A DNA stretch of 64,000 nucleotides from Paenibacillus sp. FSL H7-0326 (GCF_001955535.1 NZ_MPVN01000003.1:124001-188000), one strand, 5' to 3'; positions 50,758 through 59,667 are shown, counted from the first letter of the stretch. Numbers and translations are program-made. The notes: generated by a model not told the origin, from the sequence alone.

Positions 50758-51648
50758 TTGAGTAGTTTAGACACCCTTGAAAGAGCACTTAGAAAAGATA
50801 AGATCGTTAGCTGTGTTGTATATAAAGGTGAATCTGTCATTTTTGAATATTACAAAAACCGGAAAGCCAAAGAGAAACCCTTCAAAATCAATTCGGTTAC
50901 CAAGAGCATAACGTCCGCATTGTGCGGGATCGCGATTGAGCAAGGCTATATTGAGAACGAGGATGTTTCTATTGGTCATTATTTCGAAGACATGGATAGT
51001 ACAAAGAAGAACATAACGATAAGACACTTACTAACGATGTCCTCCGGCTTGAAATGGCCAGGTAATGAAGCGATGATTCCATCAAAGAACTGGGTGAGGT
51101 TTGTTCTCGAACAGCCCGTTGAGTCGGAGCCAGGAAATGACATGAAGTATAGCTGTGGTAATTCACATCTGTTAAGCGCTATATTGCAGAAGGCAACACA
51201 AATGAATACAGTCGATTTTGCGAAGAAGAATCTGTTTGGGCCGTTAGGTATTGAAGAATTTAATTGGTATCAGGATGCCCAAGGGATTACAATTGGTGGA
51301 TTCAGCATGGCAATGAAGACGGAAGATCTGCTGAAATTCGGCATGCTATATTTACATAACGGGAAATGGAATTCGAAACAGCTGATTTCTGCCGAATGGA
51401 TTGATAAATCAACAAGAAGCCTGTCGGTAGAGGAAACGTCATATGGCTACCATTGGTGGATATTAAAAGACAAGAATCCCTTAAGCGAAGAGGATAAGAC
51501 CTTCTATGCTATGGGGATGGGCGGGCAATACATATTTGTTAACAAACAGAGACAATTAGCTGCTGTGTTTACAAGTAATCTAACCGATGATGTTTCAAGT
51601 CCTATCCATTATTATCAGAATTATATTTTGAAGCTGCGAGAGGGATAA
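50758..51648 (+). CDS. Serine hydrolase of the beta-lactamase/penicillin-binding family (class C fold)
   Basis: A 296-residue protein starting at TTG 50758 after AAAGGAG. The catalytic Ser-x-x-Lys is SVTK near residue 47, the Tyr-x-x region is YSCGNSH, and the third motif region is YGYHWW with downstream GMGGQY. It lacks a signal peptide, so it is cytoplasmic and more like 6-aminohexanoate-dimer hydrolase or esterase EstB relatives than a secreted beta-lactamase. The natural substrate is unknown. Resistance to beta-lactams should not be assumed. Confidence 0.85.
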   Translation: MSSLDTLERALRKDKIVSCVVYKGESVIFEYYKNRKAKEKPFKINSVTKSITSALCGIAIEQGYIENEDVSIGHYFEDMDSTKKNITIRHLLTMSSGLKWPGNEAMIPSKNWVRFVLEQPVESEPGNDMKYSCGNSHLLSAILQKATQMNTVDFAKKNLFGPLGIEEFNWYQDAQGITIGGFSMAMKTEDLLKFGMLYLHNGKWNSKQLISAEWIDKSTRSLSVEETSYGYHWWILKDKNPLSEEDKTFYAMGMGGQYIFVNKQRQLAAVFTSNLTDDVSSPIHYYQNYILKLREG

Positions 51649-51654
51649 ACGAAG

Positions 51655-52122
51655 ATGAAAATTATTGTAACAGGTGGAGCTATTATACGAGATAAGCTCG
51701 GCCGGATATTAATGCAGAGAAGATCGGATTATGAGGATTGGGGGCTCCCAGGTGGTGGAATGGAGGCTGGTGAGTCCATTGAAGAGACGATGATCAGAGA
51801 GGTGTTTGAGGAAACAGGCCTTTTGGTGAAACAGCATGAGCTTTATTCCGTTTATAGCGGCTCACGAATGAAATATCGGTATCCAGATGGAAATGAAGTC
51901 GTTTTTGTCATGTTTATTTTTCATGCGGAAGCAGACTTGGAGGGTAGGATTGCTGAAGACGACCGTACTCTTATTTATAACGATGTCGATCAGGAATCTC
52001 TAACTCTTGAATTTAAATTCCTTGAAGAGATTGTAATAGAGGATATAAGCTCCGTGCAAAGACCAGTATTTGAAGATTTGAAAAGAGATCAGCAAGGGAC
52101 AGTGATTAATATGAGGAAATAA
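51655..52122 (+). CDS. Nudix hydrolase
   Basis: A 155-residue Nudix protein, six bases after the serine hydrolase gene and probably cotranscribed. The Nudix box is GGGMEAGESIEETMIREVFE followed by ETG (residues about 37-59) with all catalytic Glu present. N-terminal beta strands IVTGGAIIRDKLGRILMQRR are usual. Such enzymes hydrolyse nucleoside diphosphates linked to another moiety; the substrate is not predictable. ATG 51655. Confidence 0.9.
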   Translation: MKIIVTGGAIIRDKLGRILMQRRSDYEDWGLPGGGMEAGESIEETMIREVFEETGLLVKQHELYSVYSGSRMKYRYPDGNEVVFVMFIFHAEADLEGRIAEDDRTLIYNDVDQESLTLEFKFLEEIVIEDISSVQRPVFEDLKRDQQGTVINMRK

Positions 52123-52154
52123 AACGGAATATCACACTAGAAGGAGATGCTATT

Positions 52155-52535
52155 ATGTCTATGAATATGAGGTTTAGAGAAGTGATTCCTATCCTACGGA
52201 TCTTCGATGAGAGGAAAGCAAGAGAGTTTTATATCGAATATTTAGAGTTTCAGGTGGATTGGGAGCATCGTTTTGAGACGAATCTACCCTTGTATATGCA
52301 GATATCCAAGAATGGACTTAGGATACATTTAAGCGAGCATTATGGAGATTGCAGTCCAGGAGGAGCCATTCGAATCGAAATAGATGATATTCAACAATTT
52401 CATCAATATCTGCTAGCCAAACAATATCACTTCTCCAGGCCTGGATTAGAAAGCATGCCATGGGGCAGTGAGGAATGCTGTGTCATTGATCCATTTGGAA
52501 ACAGGCTTATTTTTTACGGGTCCACAGTTAAGTAA
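52155..52535 (+). CDS. Glyoxalase/bleomycin-resistance superfamily protein
   Basis: A 126-residue vicinal-oxygen-chelate protein. The start MRFREVIPILRIFDERKARE and the C-terminal VIDPFGNRLIFYG are typical of bleomycin-binding-protein-like members, and the segment WEHRFETNLPLYMQISKNG fits the second strand pair. It may sequester an antibiotic or act on a small metabolite; no catalytic claim is possible. AAGGAGATG lies upstream. Confidence 0.85.
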   Translation: MSMNMRFREVIPILRIFDERKAREFYIEYLEFQVDWEHRFETNLPLYMQISKNGLRIHLSEHYGDCSPGGAIRIEIDDIQQFHQYLLAKQYHFSRPGLESMPWGSEECCVIDPFGNRLIFYGSTVK

Positions 52536-52559
52536 GTAATTACGAGCAGGAGGTGAAGA

Positions 52560-53429
52560 ATGAGCAGTCCTATCGTCTATCAAATAGATCAGGTTTCCTT
52601 TTGCCTTAAGGAACATCTTGATTTCAGTTGGCTTAGTCAGCTTGGAACTGTATTTACGGTGTTTGATCAGCAGGATTCAGGTAATATCAGCTTTGGGGTA
52701 GAGCAGGCAGGAGAGAAGCGTTTTGTAAAATTTGCCGGAGCCCGGACGATGGAATACGAAGGAGACCCTCAGTATGCAGTCGCTAAATTGGTGGAAGCTG
52801 CCTCATTGTATGAGGAGCTAAAACATCCGGTCCTAGTGGAGCTTATCGATCATTATGAAGTAGCTTCAGGCTATGTGGCAATATTTAAATGGTTTGATGG
52901 CGAATGCCTTCATTCTCACTGGGCTTATCCTCCTCCAGCCAAATATACAGATCCTGATTCTCCCTTCTATAGGTTCAAGCATTTATCCATCGAGAAAAGA
53001 CTTCGGTCATTAAATCGCATCTTTGACTTTCATGTTTTTGCAGAGGGAAAAGGTTATGCCGCCATTGATTTCTATGATGGAAGTGTTATATATGATTTTG
53101 TGAATGATGAAACTAGAATTTGTGATATTGATTACTATGAGAAGAAACCATTTTACAATCAGATGGGAAGATTATGGGGATCATCCAGATTCATGTCTCC
53201 AGAAGAATTTGAACTCGGTGCAGAGATTGATAGTCGAACCAATGTGTATACCATGGGAGCAACGGCATTCGTGTTATTGGGCGGTGAGCTTGATCGAACC
53301 CTTGAGAGATGGGATGCAAGTGAAGCACTGTATAAGGTGGCGCGGAAAGCAACTAGTCAGGACAGGCGCAAGAGGTACAGCTCTGTAAAAGAGTTTTATA
53401 AGGCTTGGAATGAAGTGGTGAATTCGTAA
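52560..53429 (+). CDS. Protein-kinase-fold protein (serine/threonine kinase-like)
   Basis: A 289-residue protein with a protein-kinase-like fold. The Lys in KRFVKFAGAR and Glu in AKLVEAASLYEEL would form the usual ion pair. The catalytic loop is atypical: AIDFYDGSVIYDF replaces the HRD loop and ICDIDYYEKK the DFG. The C-lobe has FMSPEEFELGAEIDSRTNVYTMGATAFVLL, which fits APE and helix F. It could phosphorylate a protein or a small molecule. It ends just before a terminator. GGAGGTG precedes ATG 52560. Confidence 0.78.
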   Translation: MSSPIVYQIDQVSFCLKEHLDFSWLSQLGTVFTVFDQQDSGNISFGVEQAGEKRFVKFAGARTMEYEGDPQYAVAKLVEAASLYEELKHPVLVELIDHYEVASGYVAIFKWFDGECLHSHWAYPPPAKYTDPDSPFYRFKHLSIEKRLRSLNRIFDFHVFAEGKGYAAIDFYDGSVIYDFVNDETRICDIDYYEKKPFYNQMGRLWGSSRFMSPEEFELGAEIDSRTNVYTMGATAFVLLGGELDRTLERWDASEALYKVARKATSQDRRKRYSSVKEFYKAWNEVVNS

Positions 53430-53447
53430 TTTGAAAAGCACCAAATA

Positions 53448-53481
53448 ACCCTCCAAAGGAGTTTAATTTCACATGGAGGGT
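53448..53481. terminator. Hairpin after the kinase-like gene
   Basis: ACCCTCCA and TGGAGGGT form an 8-bp stem with an 18-base loop. T tracts are weak on both sides; it may serve both the kinase-like gene and the broken minus-strand gene. Confidence 0.55.
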
Positions 53482-53496
53482 AGTTAGTTTTAGCTC

Positions 53497-54007
53497 TTAA
53501 TTAATGAATGGTCTGAACTCTTTAGCCACTCTGTCAAATTCCTGAGAAAAATCTCTTGTATTGTTGAGCTCTTTCGGTAATTCGTCCATTAATAAACGGA
53601 CTTGTTCTCTTAACTCAGATTCGTTTGGACGTTGGATGCGTCTGGATTTGAAACTTGATTTCTTACCAGTCCTATATATTGATGCTTCAGTAAGTGAAAC
53701 TCATTATCCAGATTAGCCAGTTCGAGAAAGTTATTTGTATTTTTTTGTACAAAAAGATCTAATCGATCACACACCATATTAATATAAGCTATAACATCAA
53801 CCATCAGTGGAGAAATTTCATCAGGCTCGTCGCTTTCCTCAATAAGAGCTAAGGACCGATCCAGCGATTGGAGACTTAAAACAAATCCGTTATAGTAGGC
53901 TTTAGCCTCGTTTTTTGACTGATTATATCCGTTTAGAAAAATAATCGATAGTAGAAAAAGAACTATAACGACTAAAACAATGATTATAGCGTATTTTTTT
54001 TACTCAT
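53497..54007 (-). pseudogene. Broken single-span membrane protein gene, two frameshifts
   Basis: Minus strand from ATG 54007. The start codons read MSKKNTL and stop, but adding one A to the run of eight (53994-54001) gives MSKKKYAIIIVLVVIVLFLL, a membrane anchor, followed by a helical domain containing YYNGFVLSLQSLDRSLALIEE. That frame stops at 53610, while a third frame continues the helix (NESELREQVRLLMDELPKEL) to TAA 53497; a second one-base loss near 53640 would explain it. The organisation (one span, then acidic helices) resembles the intact gene at 58780-59265. No family is recognised. Sequencing errors in homopolymers are an alternative. Confidence 0.65.
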
Positions 54008-54113
54008 AACAGTTTAAGAAGCTCCTTTCCGCGAAGGAGTGATTTTCCAGTGACACCATATCCTCTAAAAAATCCTGTGAAATGTATGTGTTATTACCTT
54101 CTTTTTTCTTCAT
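54000..54113 (-). CDS. Small 37-residue ORF overlapping the broken membrane gene
   Basis: ATG 54113 to TAA 54000-54002, with AGGGGG about 6 bases upstream. It begins MKKKEGNNTYISQDFLEDMV and ends LNCYE. The stop overlaps the start codon of the next gene (ATGAGTAA), which is a translation-coupling arrangement. Too short for a family call; it may be a remnant or a genuine small protein. Confidence 0.4.
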   Translation of the reverse strand: MKKKEGNNTYISQDFLEDMVSLENHSFAERSFLNCYE

Positions 54114-54212
54114 CAATATCCCCCTGTTCATTTGTTATTCAAGATTCATTATCCAGAATAACAAATGGAGCGTACCATATATTAACAAGAAATAAAAGAC
54201 AATTTTTACTAA

Positions 54213-54347
54213 TATAATTCAATCGGCAATCGATGGTTCATCCGAACCGAATTAGAGCATGAGGATGGATCGGAAAGTGAGATCAAGGGCTTTACGAGAC
54301 CATTCAAGCTGAAATCGGTATATATTACCAGTAAAAATATGGTATGA
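54213..54347 (+). pseudogene. Remnant of a DUF3977-like gene
   Basis: An open stretch of 44 codons without a start reads IGNRWFIRTELEHEDGSESE and then IKGFTRPFKLKSVYI, a pattern I recognise from small DUF3977 proteins (which continue with an IWIGK-type segment). Both the usual MKY-type N-terminus and the C-terminal part are missing; an in-frame TAA (54210-54212) precedes it and TGA ends it. It lies in the 53430-54404 gap. Family recall is moderate. Confidence 0.45.
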
Positions 54348-54404
54348 TTCTTTCGAGTCAGGTAGCAATACATAATGTATCAATGAGACGGAGGATCATA
54401 AGAT

Positions 54405-55403
54405 ATGACGACAGTAACTTATAACCACTCAGTAGTTTCCTCAAATTCGTTACTAATTCTGGTGAATGAGTTGTATTCGATTGGGGAAGTGAAGGAGTGT
54501 CGTTTTCTTGTAAACGGATTAAATGATACATATTTAGTCAAAACTCTCGCAGAACAATATGTTCTGAGGATTTACAAAGCCCATTGGCGTACCAAAGCAG
54601 ATATTTTGTTCGAGGTGGAGCTTCTGAATGATTTGAAAACAAAGGGAATATCCGTCTCTTCCCCGGTACCAACAAAAAATAACGAATATTTGTATGATTT
54701 ACAGGCGCCAGAAGGTTTGCGTTACATGGTGCTATTTACATACGCAGACGGTGAGTATTCTGAAGCAGAGGATAAAAGTGAATGGTTTGGTGAAGAGGTA
54801 GCTCGAATGCATCTTGCTATGAATGATTTTAAAAGTGAACATACCAGATTTGAGATTGATCTGAATCATCTATTGGATGAACCGTTGCAGAATATACGTC
54901 CTTTTTTATCGCATAGACCTGAGGACTTCGATTACTTGCAAACGTTATCCGTCGAACTACGAAGTCGAATTGAAGAATTATCACATGATCTTGAGTGGGG
55001 TGTATGTCATGGCGATCTCCATGGAGGAAATGTACATTTTCATGAAGATACGCTGACGCAGTTTGACTTTGATTGCTGTGGATATGGATACCGATCGTAT
55101 GACGTTTCGGTGTATCTTTGGAACAAAGTGATGCATAAAGATAAGGATGCTTTTGAGAACAAGAATTGGACATTATTTATTAACTCCTATCAAAGGATCA
55201 AACCCCTGTCGAGTACGGAACTCAGCGCTATTCCTTTATTCGTAGCGATCAGAGATATTTGGCTAATGGGTCTTCATACAGGCAATGCACCGATATGGGG
55301 AGCTTGGCAAAATGATCATTATTTTAATGAACATATTAAGTTCTTACGGAATTGGTGTGAAGCTCAAGGAATTGTCGTACAAAATCAAGCCATTAGCGGC
55401 TAG
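54405..55403 (+). CDS. Phosphotransferase of the APH family
   Basis: A 332-residue aminoglycoside-phosphotransferase-fold kinase. The catalytic loop is CHGDLHGGNVHF near residue 204-215 and the metal Asp lies in QFDFDCCGYGYRSYD. N-terminal LNDTYLVKTLAEQYVLRIYK carries the ATP-site Lys/Arg region. Such kinases act on homoserine, choline, aminoglycosides or other amines and alcohols; nothing allows a choice. ACGGAGGA precedes ATG 54405. Confidence 0.88.
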   Translation: MTTVTYNHSVVSSNSLLILVNELYSIGEVKECRFLVNGLNDTYLVKTLAEQYVLRIYKAHWRTKADILFEVELLNDLKTKGISVSSPVPTKNNEYLYDLQAPEGLRYMVLFTYADGEYSEAEDKSEWFGEEVARMHLAMNDFKSEHTRFEIDLNHLLDEPLQNIRPFLSHRPEDFDYLQTLSVELRSRIEELSHDLEWGVCHGDLHGGNVHFHEDTLTQFDFDCCGYGYRSYDVSVYLWNKVMHKDKDAFENKNWTLFINSYQRIKPLSSTELSAIPLFVAIRDIWLMGLHTGNAPIWGAWQNDHYFNEHIKFLRNWCEAQGIVVQNQAISG

Positions 55404-55555
55404 TAGAGAATGTGATAAATTTGTAGCCAGCGGTATTTAATATGAAAAGTGAGGTGCTTCCATTGGTAACGAAATAAAATGAGAGAATCTAAATGTGAAA
55501 TAGCATGTGAATTTTCTCTTGTTAGGTTTAGAATCAATCGAAGAGGAGAATGGAC

Positions 55556-56404
55556 ATGCTGAATAAATTAAGTGAATCCATCTATTATCTATCTAATCAA
55601 AATGATAAAGAAAGACCAACATTGGGGTTAATTTGTGGAGAAAAGTATAGCCTCGTGGTCGATGGTGGGAGCTCCGCTGTACATGCTAGACAATTTTTGA
55701 AGGAAATCGAACATTTAGATGTACCGCCTATCAAATACTTGGTTATCACTCATGCCCATTGGGATCATTTCTTAGGGATGAATGAATTCAATACGACGGT
55801 TATTGTGAATAGCTTAACCCATCAAAAAATGGATGTTTGGCGAAAGTATTCCTATGATGATCGTTCACTCCAAGAGTATGTAGAGTCTAATAAAATAACT
55901 TCGCAGTGTATGGAAATAATTCAGCAAGAAATACCGGAGAGAGATCAATTTAAATTAAGCTCTCCCGATTTAGTGTTCGAAGAATCTCTAACTGTTGATC
56001 TGGGGAATAAGGTCTGTATTCTTGAACGGATTAGAAGTACGCACACGGATGATTCTACAATCGTTTATGTCCCCGATGATAAGACTATTTTTCTAGGTGA
56101 TAGTGTGTATGGGACGACTACGGATGCTATATTTCATTATAAAGCCTCTCAATTACTACCTATGATCGAAGATATCCAAAAGTATGATGCAAATCATTTT
56201 CTGCTCGGCCATGAATCCATTTGTGATCTGGATGAGATGAACGTATTCTGGAATCAACTCACCTCGTGCAATAGAGCTGTGAAATCCATATCATTGGATC
56301 ATGCGATTGAGTGTTTTGAACAAAATAATCTTAGAAGTCCTCAGGGTGACGAGCTTTTCTTCCTGAAAGCCTTTGTAAATGATCAAATATTGATATCGAA
56401 ATAA
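55556..56404 (+). CDS. MBL-fold metallo-hydrolase
   Basis: A 282-residue metallo-beta-lactamase-fold protein. ATG 55556 has GAGGAG 7 bases upstream, better than ATG 55550. The zinc motif is THAHWDHF near residue 72; the later His/Asp ligands are in IRSTHTDDSTIVYV, FLGDSVYG and LLGHES. It lacks a signal peptide. Substrate unknown (members hydrolyse thioesters, lactones, phosphodiesters or lactams). Confidence 0.88.
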   Translation: MLNKLSESIYYLSNQNDKERPTLGLICGEKYSLVVDGGSSAVHARQFLKEIEHLDVPPIKYLVITHAHWDHFLGMNEFNTTVIVNSLTHQKMDVWRKYSYDDRSLQEYVESNKITSQCMEIIQQEIPERDQFKLSSPDLVFEESLTVDLGNKVCILERIRSTHTDDSTIVYVPDDKTIFLGDSVYGTTTDAIFHYKASQLLPMIEDIQKYDANHFLLGHESICDLDEMNVFWNQLTSCNRAVKSISLDHAIECFEQNNLRSPQGDELFFLKAFVNDQILISK

Positions 56405-56417
56405 AAGAAGTTGGCAG

Positions 56418-56454
56418 CCACCAGCCTTGGATAAGAAATATCTAGGGCTGGTGG
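56418..56454 (+). terminator. Hairpin after the MBL-fold gene
   Basis: CCACCAGCC and GGCTGGTGG form a perfect 9-bp stem with a 19-base loop. The T tract is poor, so its efficiency is uncertain. Confidence 0.55.
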
Positions 56455-56528
56455 TTATGAATCTACATTAAATACCATCATAAGTCAGAGGCAGAACAAA
56501 TATCATTTTAGGCTTAGAGGAGATTTGA

Positions 56529-56950
56529 ATGTCAAATATCATATTTATAGGTCCCATTAGTACAGGGAAATCAACAATTGCTGAATTAGGGAGAAATATA
56601 AATATTGGAAACCGTTTGAAGCTCACTTGGTGGTCAGGGTCCTTGAGGAATACAGAGATCATATTATTGATTTTGGAGCAGGTCATTCTGTCTATGAAGA
56701 CCCAGAGTTATTTGGGAAAGTGGAGAAAGCAATGTTAAATGAACCTTTTGTCTTCTTGTTAATTCCTTCACAGAATCGTGAGAAGTCAGCGCTAATTCTA
56801 TGTGAACGGTCGGGGCTTGATTTCAACCGACATTTTGTTGACCATGAATCGAATTATAAGCTGGCCAAGCAAATCGTATATACCGAAGATCGAGAACCGG
56901 AAGAAACGATGAAAGAGATTTTAAATCAAATTTTGAATGAAAAGAGGTAG
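56529..56950 (+). pseudogene. P-loop kinase gene with internal deletion and frameshift
   Basis: The 5' part encodes MSNIIFIGPISTGKSTIAEL, a P-loop start of shikimate-kinase-like ATPases. Immediately after (around 56587) the sequence jumps, in another frame, to EKYKYWKPFEAHLVVRVLEE and DFGAGHSVYEDPELFGKVEK, which runs to TAG 56950. Related full-length proteins have about 40 or more residues between these parts (including the acidic motif after the P-loop). The gene therefore lost an internal segment and its reading frame. The 3' part overlaps nothing and ends 3 bases before the next gene. Confidence 0.72.
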
Positions 56951-56953
56951 TGT

Positions 56954-57430
56954 ATGATCACATTTGAGCAAAACAACATTAAATTTAATTTTAGGGTTGC
57001 TGGTATCGCTGTTCATCAAAATAGAATACTTTTACATACGACTCTCACAGATGACTTCTGGAATTTACCTGGTGGCAGGGTAGAATTTAACGAATCTACA
57101 GATCAGACGATTAGTAGAGAAATGGAAGAAGAGCTGGGTATCAAAGTTAAAATCAAAGGACTGTTATTTGTTAACGAGGACTTTTTTGAGTATGATGGCA
57201 AATTGTTTCATGAGATTGGCTTCTATTATTTGATTGATTTTCCTGAGGGACATGAAATTACAGAGATTCAGGATCAATTCATAGGCATTGAAGAAGGCGG
57301 GAAATTAATATTTCAATGGTTTACTATCGATCAATTGGAGCAGTTGAATGTATATCCTCGAATTTTGAAGAGCCAGTTATTGAAGTTAAAAGAAAAGAAT
57401 GAAATTCAACATATAATAAATCGACAATAG
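56954..57430 (+). CDS. Nudix hydrolase
   Basis: A 158-residue Nudix protein. The Nudix box spans GGRVEFNESTDQTISREMEE followed by ELG (about residues 38-60). The leading AGIAVHQNRILLHT and WNLPGG fit the fold. Start ATG 56954 is preceded by AAGAGG. It follows the broken kinase gene by three bases, so they were one operon. Substrate unknown. Confidence 0.9.
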   Translation: MITFEQNNIKFNFRVAGIAVHQNRILLHTTLTDDFWNLPGGRVEFNESTDQTISREMEEELGIKVKIKGLLFVNEDFFEYDGKLFHEIGFYYLIDFPEGHEITEIQDQFIGIEEGGKLIFQWFTIDQLEQLNVYPRILKSQLLKLKEKNEIQHIINRQ

Positions 57431-57508
57431 CAGGAAGATATTATTGAATACTAAGAAATATCGAAGAGAGATCCGTGGTGCGTTATGTGAAAAGAAAATA
57501 TTCAGGAG

Positions 57509-58009
57509 GTGATTATCATTCGAATTCATATCATTGGTGGTGCAGGAAGCGGTAAGTCTCATATTGCTAATCTTTTGCAAAAGGAGTTAAATATACGACA
57601 CTACGATCTGGATGATATCTTTTGGGATAATTCTAGTGAACATTATGGGGTTAAGACTCCAGAGGATGTTAGGAGAAGGAAGCTTGAAAGAGTACTACAG
57701 TTCGATCAGTGGATACTTGAAGGAGTCTACATTAAATGGGTTGAACCAAGCTTATCTACTGCAGACAAAATATTCGTATTAAAGCCTTCCTTAGAATTGC
57801 AAGAAAGGAGGATCTGGGATCGATATTACAAACGATTAGCGGGTGAACTGCCAAGTAAAAAGAAGGAAACGAAGGAAGGGATATATAAACTAATTGACTG
57901 GAATAGAAATTACAATGATACAAAGTTATCGCAATTTATACAGGAGTTTTCTTATAAAGAGAAGTTAATCGTCCTTGAGAACAATATGGATATATATAAG
58001 TATTTATAA
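57509..58009 (+). CDS. P-loop kinase of the adenylate-kinase/topology-modulation type
   Basis: A small P-loop NTPase with IHIIGGAGSGKSHIANLL (Walker A) at the N-terminus, the acidic HYDLDDIFWDN segment, and WILEGVYIKW with Arg-rich LQERRIWDRYYKRL lid. Such proteins phosphorylate nucleotides or similar small molecules. The given start GTG 57509 overlaps its own AGGAGG. Relatives normally begin Met-Arg-Ile-His; the codon in that place is ATT (57518-57520), 8 bases after AGGAGG, so the true start may be ATT. Length 163-166 residues is normal. Confidence 0.8.
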   Translation: MIIIRIHIIGGAGSGKSHIANLLQKELNIRHYDLDDIFWDNSSEHYGVKTPEDVRRRKLERVLQFDQWILEGVYIKWVEPSLSTADKIFVLKPSLELQERRIWDRYYKRLAGELPSKKKETKEGIYKLIDWNRNYNDTKLSQFIQEFSYKEKLIVLENNMDIYKYL

Positions 58010-58264
58010 TTAGGATGAGAAAAAATGGCTCTCAGGATACATATTCAAATCCAGTCTGAACTATTTGTAGTCAGGGGTGGTTAAACAGGAGTGAACGTGT
58101 GATGTGTGAGGCATCAGCAAATAATCGACTAGAGAGAATTAGGGGGCTTGCTCACGAAACGATTGAAGCCATGGCTAGCGAGCGGTAATCCGATTCCAAC
58201 AATTTGACTGCCCCTTGAGTTTTCATAAGTCTTGGTAGCCATTAAGTGAAAAGGAGTGAATGGT

Positions 58265-58747
58265 ATGTATGTTCATCGAAGTTTGGAAGAACAGGATCTT
58301 GAGATCATCAGTTCATTTCCACAAACTGAAAAAGAATTAAAATATGTAAGTCCCAAATTCACGTATCCACTAACCCCCTCGCAAATACTTCAAATATCTG
58401 AGGATCGGTTAGAGCTAACGGTAGTACTGGATCAAAGAACTAGCGAAGTGGTTGGCTATGCCAATATTTATAGAGATAATTCGGACGAAAACATTTGCTG
58501 GCTGGGTAACGTTATTGTCTCGCCTATTTATAGAGGTCAAGGAGCAGCTCCGTATTTAATTGAAGTCATGCTGAGCAAGGCTAAATACAACTTGGGGTAT
58601 CATACGGTACGATTAGCATGTCACAGCACGAACTCGAGAGGTTTAGCTTTTTACACCAAGCAAGGCTTCAAACCGTTCGATATTAAATTAATGAACTTTG
58701 GAAATGAGAGATTGATAACGATACATATGCACAAAGAGCTTATTTGA
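58265..58747 (+). CDS. GNAT family N-acetyltransferase
   Basis: A 160-residue acetyltransferase. ATG 58265 has AAAAGGAG 9 bases upstream. Acetyl-CoA site: WLGNVIVSPIYRGQGAAPYL (about 82-101); C-terminal NSRGLAFYTKQGFKPF is the motif B region. Substrate unknown. In the 58010-58264 gap before it I find only a 28-codon frame (58102-58188) of doubtful meaning. Confidence 0.88.
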   Translation: MYVHRSLEEQDLEIISSFPQTEKELKYVSPKFTYPLTPSQILQISEDRLELTVVLDQRTSEVVGYANIYRDNSDENICWLGNVIVSPIYRGQGAAPYLIEVMLSKAKYNLGYHTVRLACHSTNSRGLAFYTKQGFKPFDIKLMNFGNERLITIHMHKELI

Positions 58748-58779
58748 AATTTTATAAAACGGAGAAAGAAAGGATAAAC

Positions 58780-59265
58780 ATGAAAATTAAAAACATTGTT
58801 ATCATCATTTCTGTTTTATTAAATCTAGGCTTGATTGCTTACATTTATTCAAGGTCGGATCATTTGGAGGATGTCTATTCTGGCATGTCCTTCAATCTTC
58901 AGCATGAATTAATTCAGTTAGAGGACTCAATTGGTTACCAAATAGAGAAGGATTGGTCAGAAGCGGACACCGTAATTGAAAAAATAGAGGATATCAATGA
59001 GGATATTGATACGTTAATGGATACCGGTAAAGCATTGGCCTTGATCTCAGAAGAGCAGGAAGAAGATTTGTGGAATCTTTCCCGTTATTTTTCACAGTTT
59101 CCGACGTATTCCGGATATCCTAATACAGATTTAACTGCTAGTGATATGAATGAACTTGTAGAACTCAGAAATAATCTTAGGTCAGTCGGATGGGGTATGC
59201 AAGTAGGGTACTCTGGAGATTGGGACAGCTTCTCAGCAAAAATAAATGAATTGATCCGGCTATAA
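58780..59265 (+). CDS. Hypothetical single-span membrane protein
   Basis: A 161-residue protein. ATG 58780 is chosen for the AAAGAAAGG before it; the frame from 58744 overlaps the GNAT gene. Residues 1-27 (MKIKNIVIIISVLLNLGLIA) are a membrane anchor or uncleaved signal; the rest is acidic and helical (IEKIEDINEDIDTLMDTG). I do not recognise the family. Layout resembles the broken gene at 53497-54007, so the two may be paralogues. Confidence 0.65.
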   Translation: MKIKNIVIIISVLLNLGLIAYIYSRSDHLEDVYSGMSFNLQHELIQLEDSIGYQIEKDWSEADTVIEKIEDINEDIDTLMDTGKALALISEEQEEDLWNLSRYFSQFPTYSGYPNTDLTASDMNELVELRNNLRSVGWGMQVGYSGDWDSFSAKINELIRL

Positions 59266-59283
59266 TGAAAGGGATATGATCAT

Positions 59284-59667
59284 ATGCCATACGATGCCGT
59301 AATAACGAGTAAAGAAATAAATATATTGGTAGAGTATCTTCCTTATTTTGAAGACCCAGACTCTATTTTTTTCACTGAGAAAAATGGGTATCTGCTTGAA
59401 AGCGAAGAAGTGTTAAGGTTCCGCAAAGAATTGGATCGTACCGGATTTCTCATGGTTTTTGATTGGACAGCGTGGATCAGTGAACATGAGATTTATAGAA
59501 ATGTGGAACACGATATTCAAGACCACATTATGAAGTTAGATATGGAAGCCCTTAGAAAATTAATGACCAGCTACATCCGTGGTGATCGATTCAATGAAGG
59601 GTTGTTTATACATGCCATAATTAAAGGACATATCACGCATATACTGCGTAGAATCAAAGAACTTTAA
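59284..59667 (+). CDS. DUF6508 family protein
   Basis: A 127-residue protein. The pattern FDWTAWISEH and the C-terminal TSYIRGDRFNEGLFIHAI with HITHILRRI are features I associate with DUF6508, whose members have no established function. No membrane segment. It starts at ATG 59284, 18 bases after the previous gene, with AAAGGGATATG as ribosome site, so the two are likely cotranscribed. Confidence 0.75.
   Translation: MPYDAVITSKEINILVEYLPYFEDPDSIFFTEKNGYLLESEEVLRFRKELDRTGFLMVFDWTAWISEHEIYRNVEHDIQDHIMKLDMEALRKLMTSYIRGDRFNEGLFIHAIIKGHITHILRRIKEL

Noticed and set aside
50758..51648. Secreted class C beta-lactamase
   Set aside because: No signal peptide, and the motifs fit cytoplasmic esterase/amide-hydrolase relatives as well as beta-lactamases.
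58102..58188. 28-codon frame starting MCEASANNRLERI before a GNAT gene
   Set aside because: Poorly placed ribosome site, no relatives recognised, and it lies in a region of decayed sequence.
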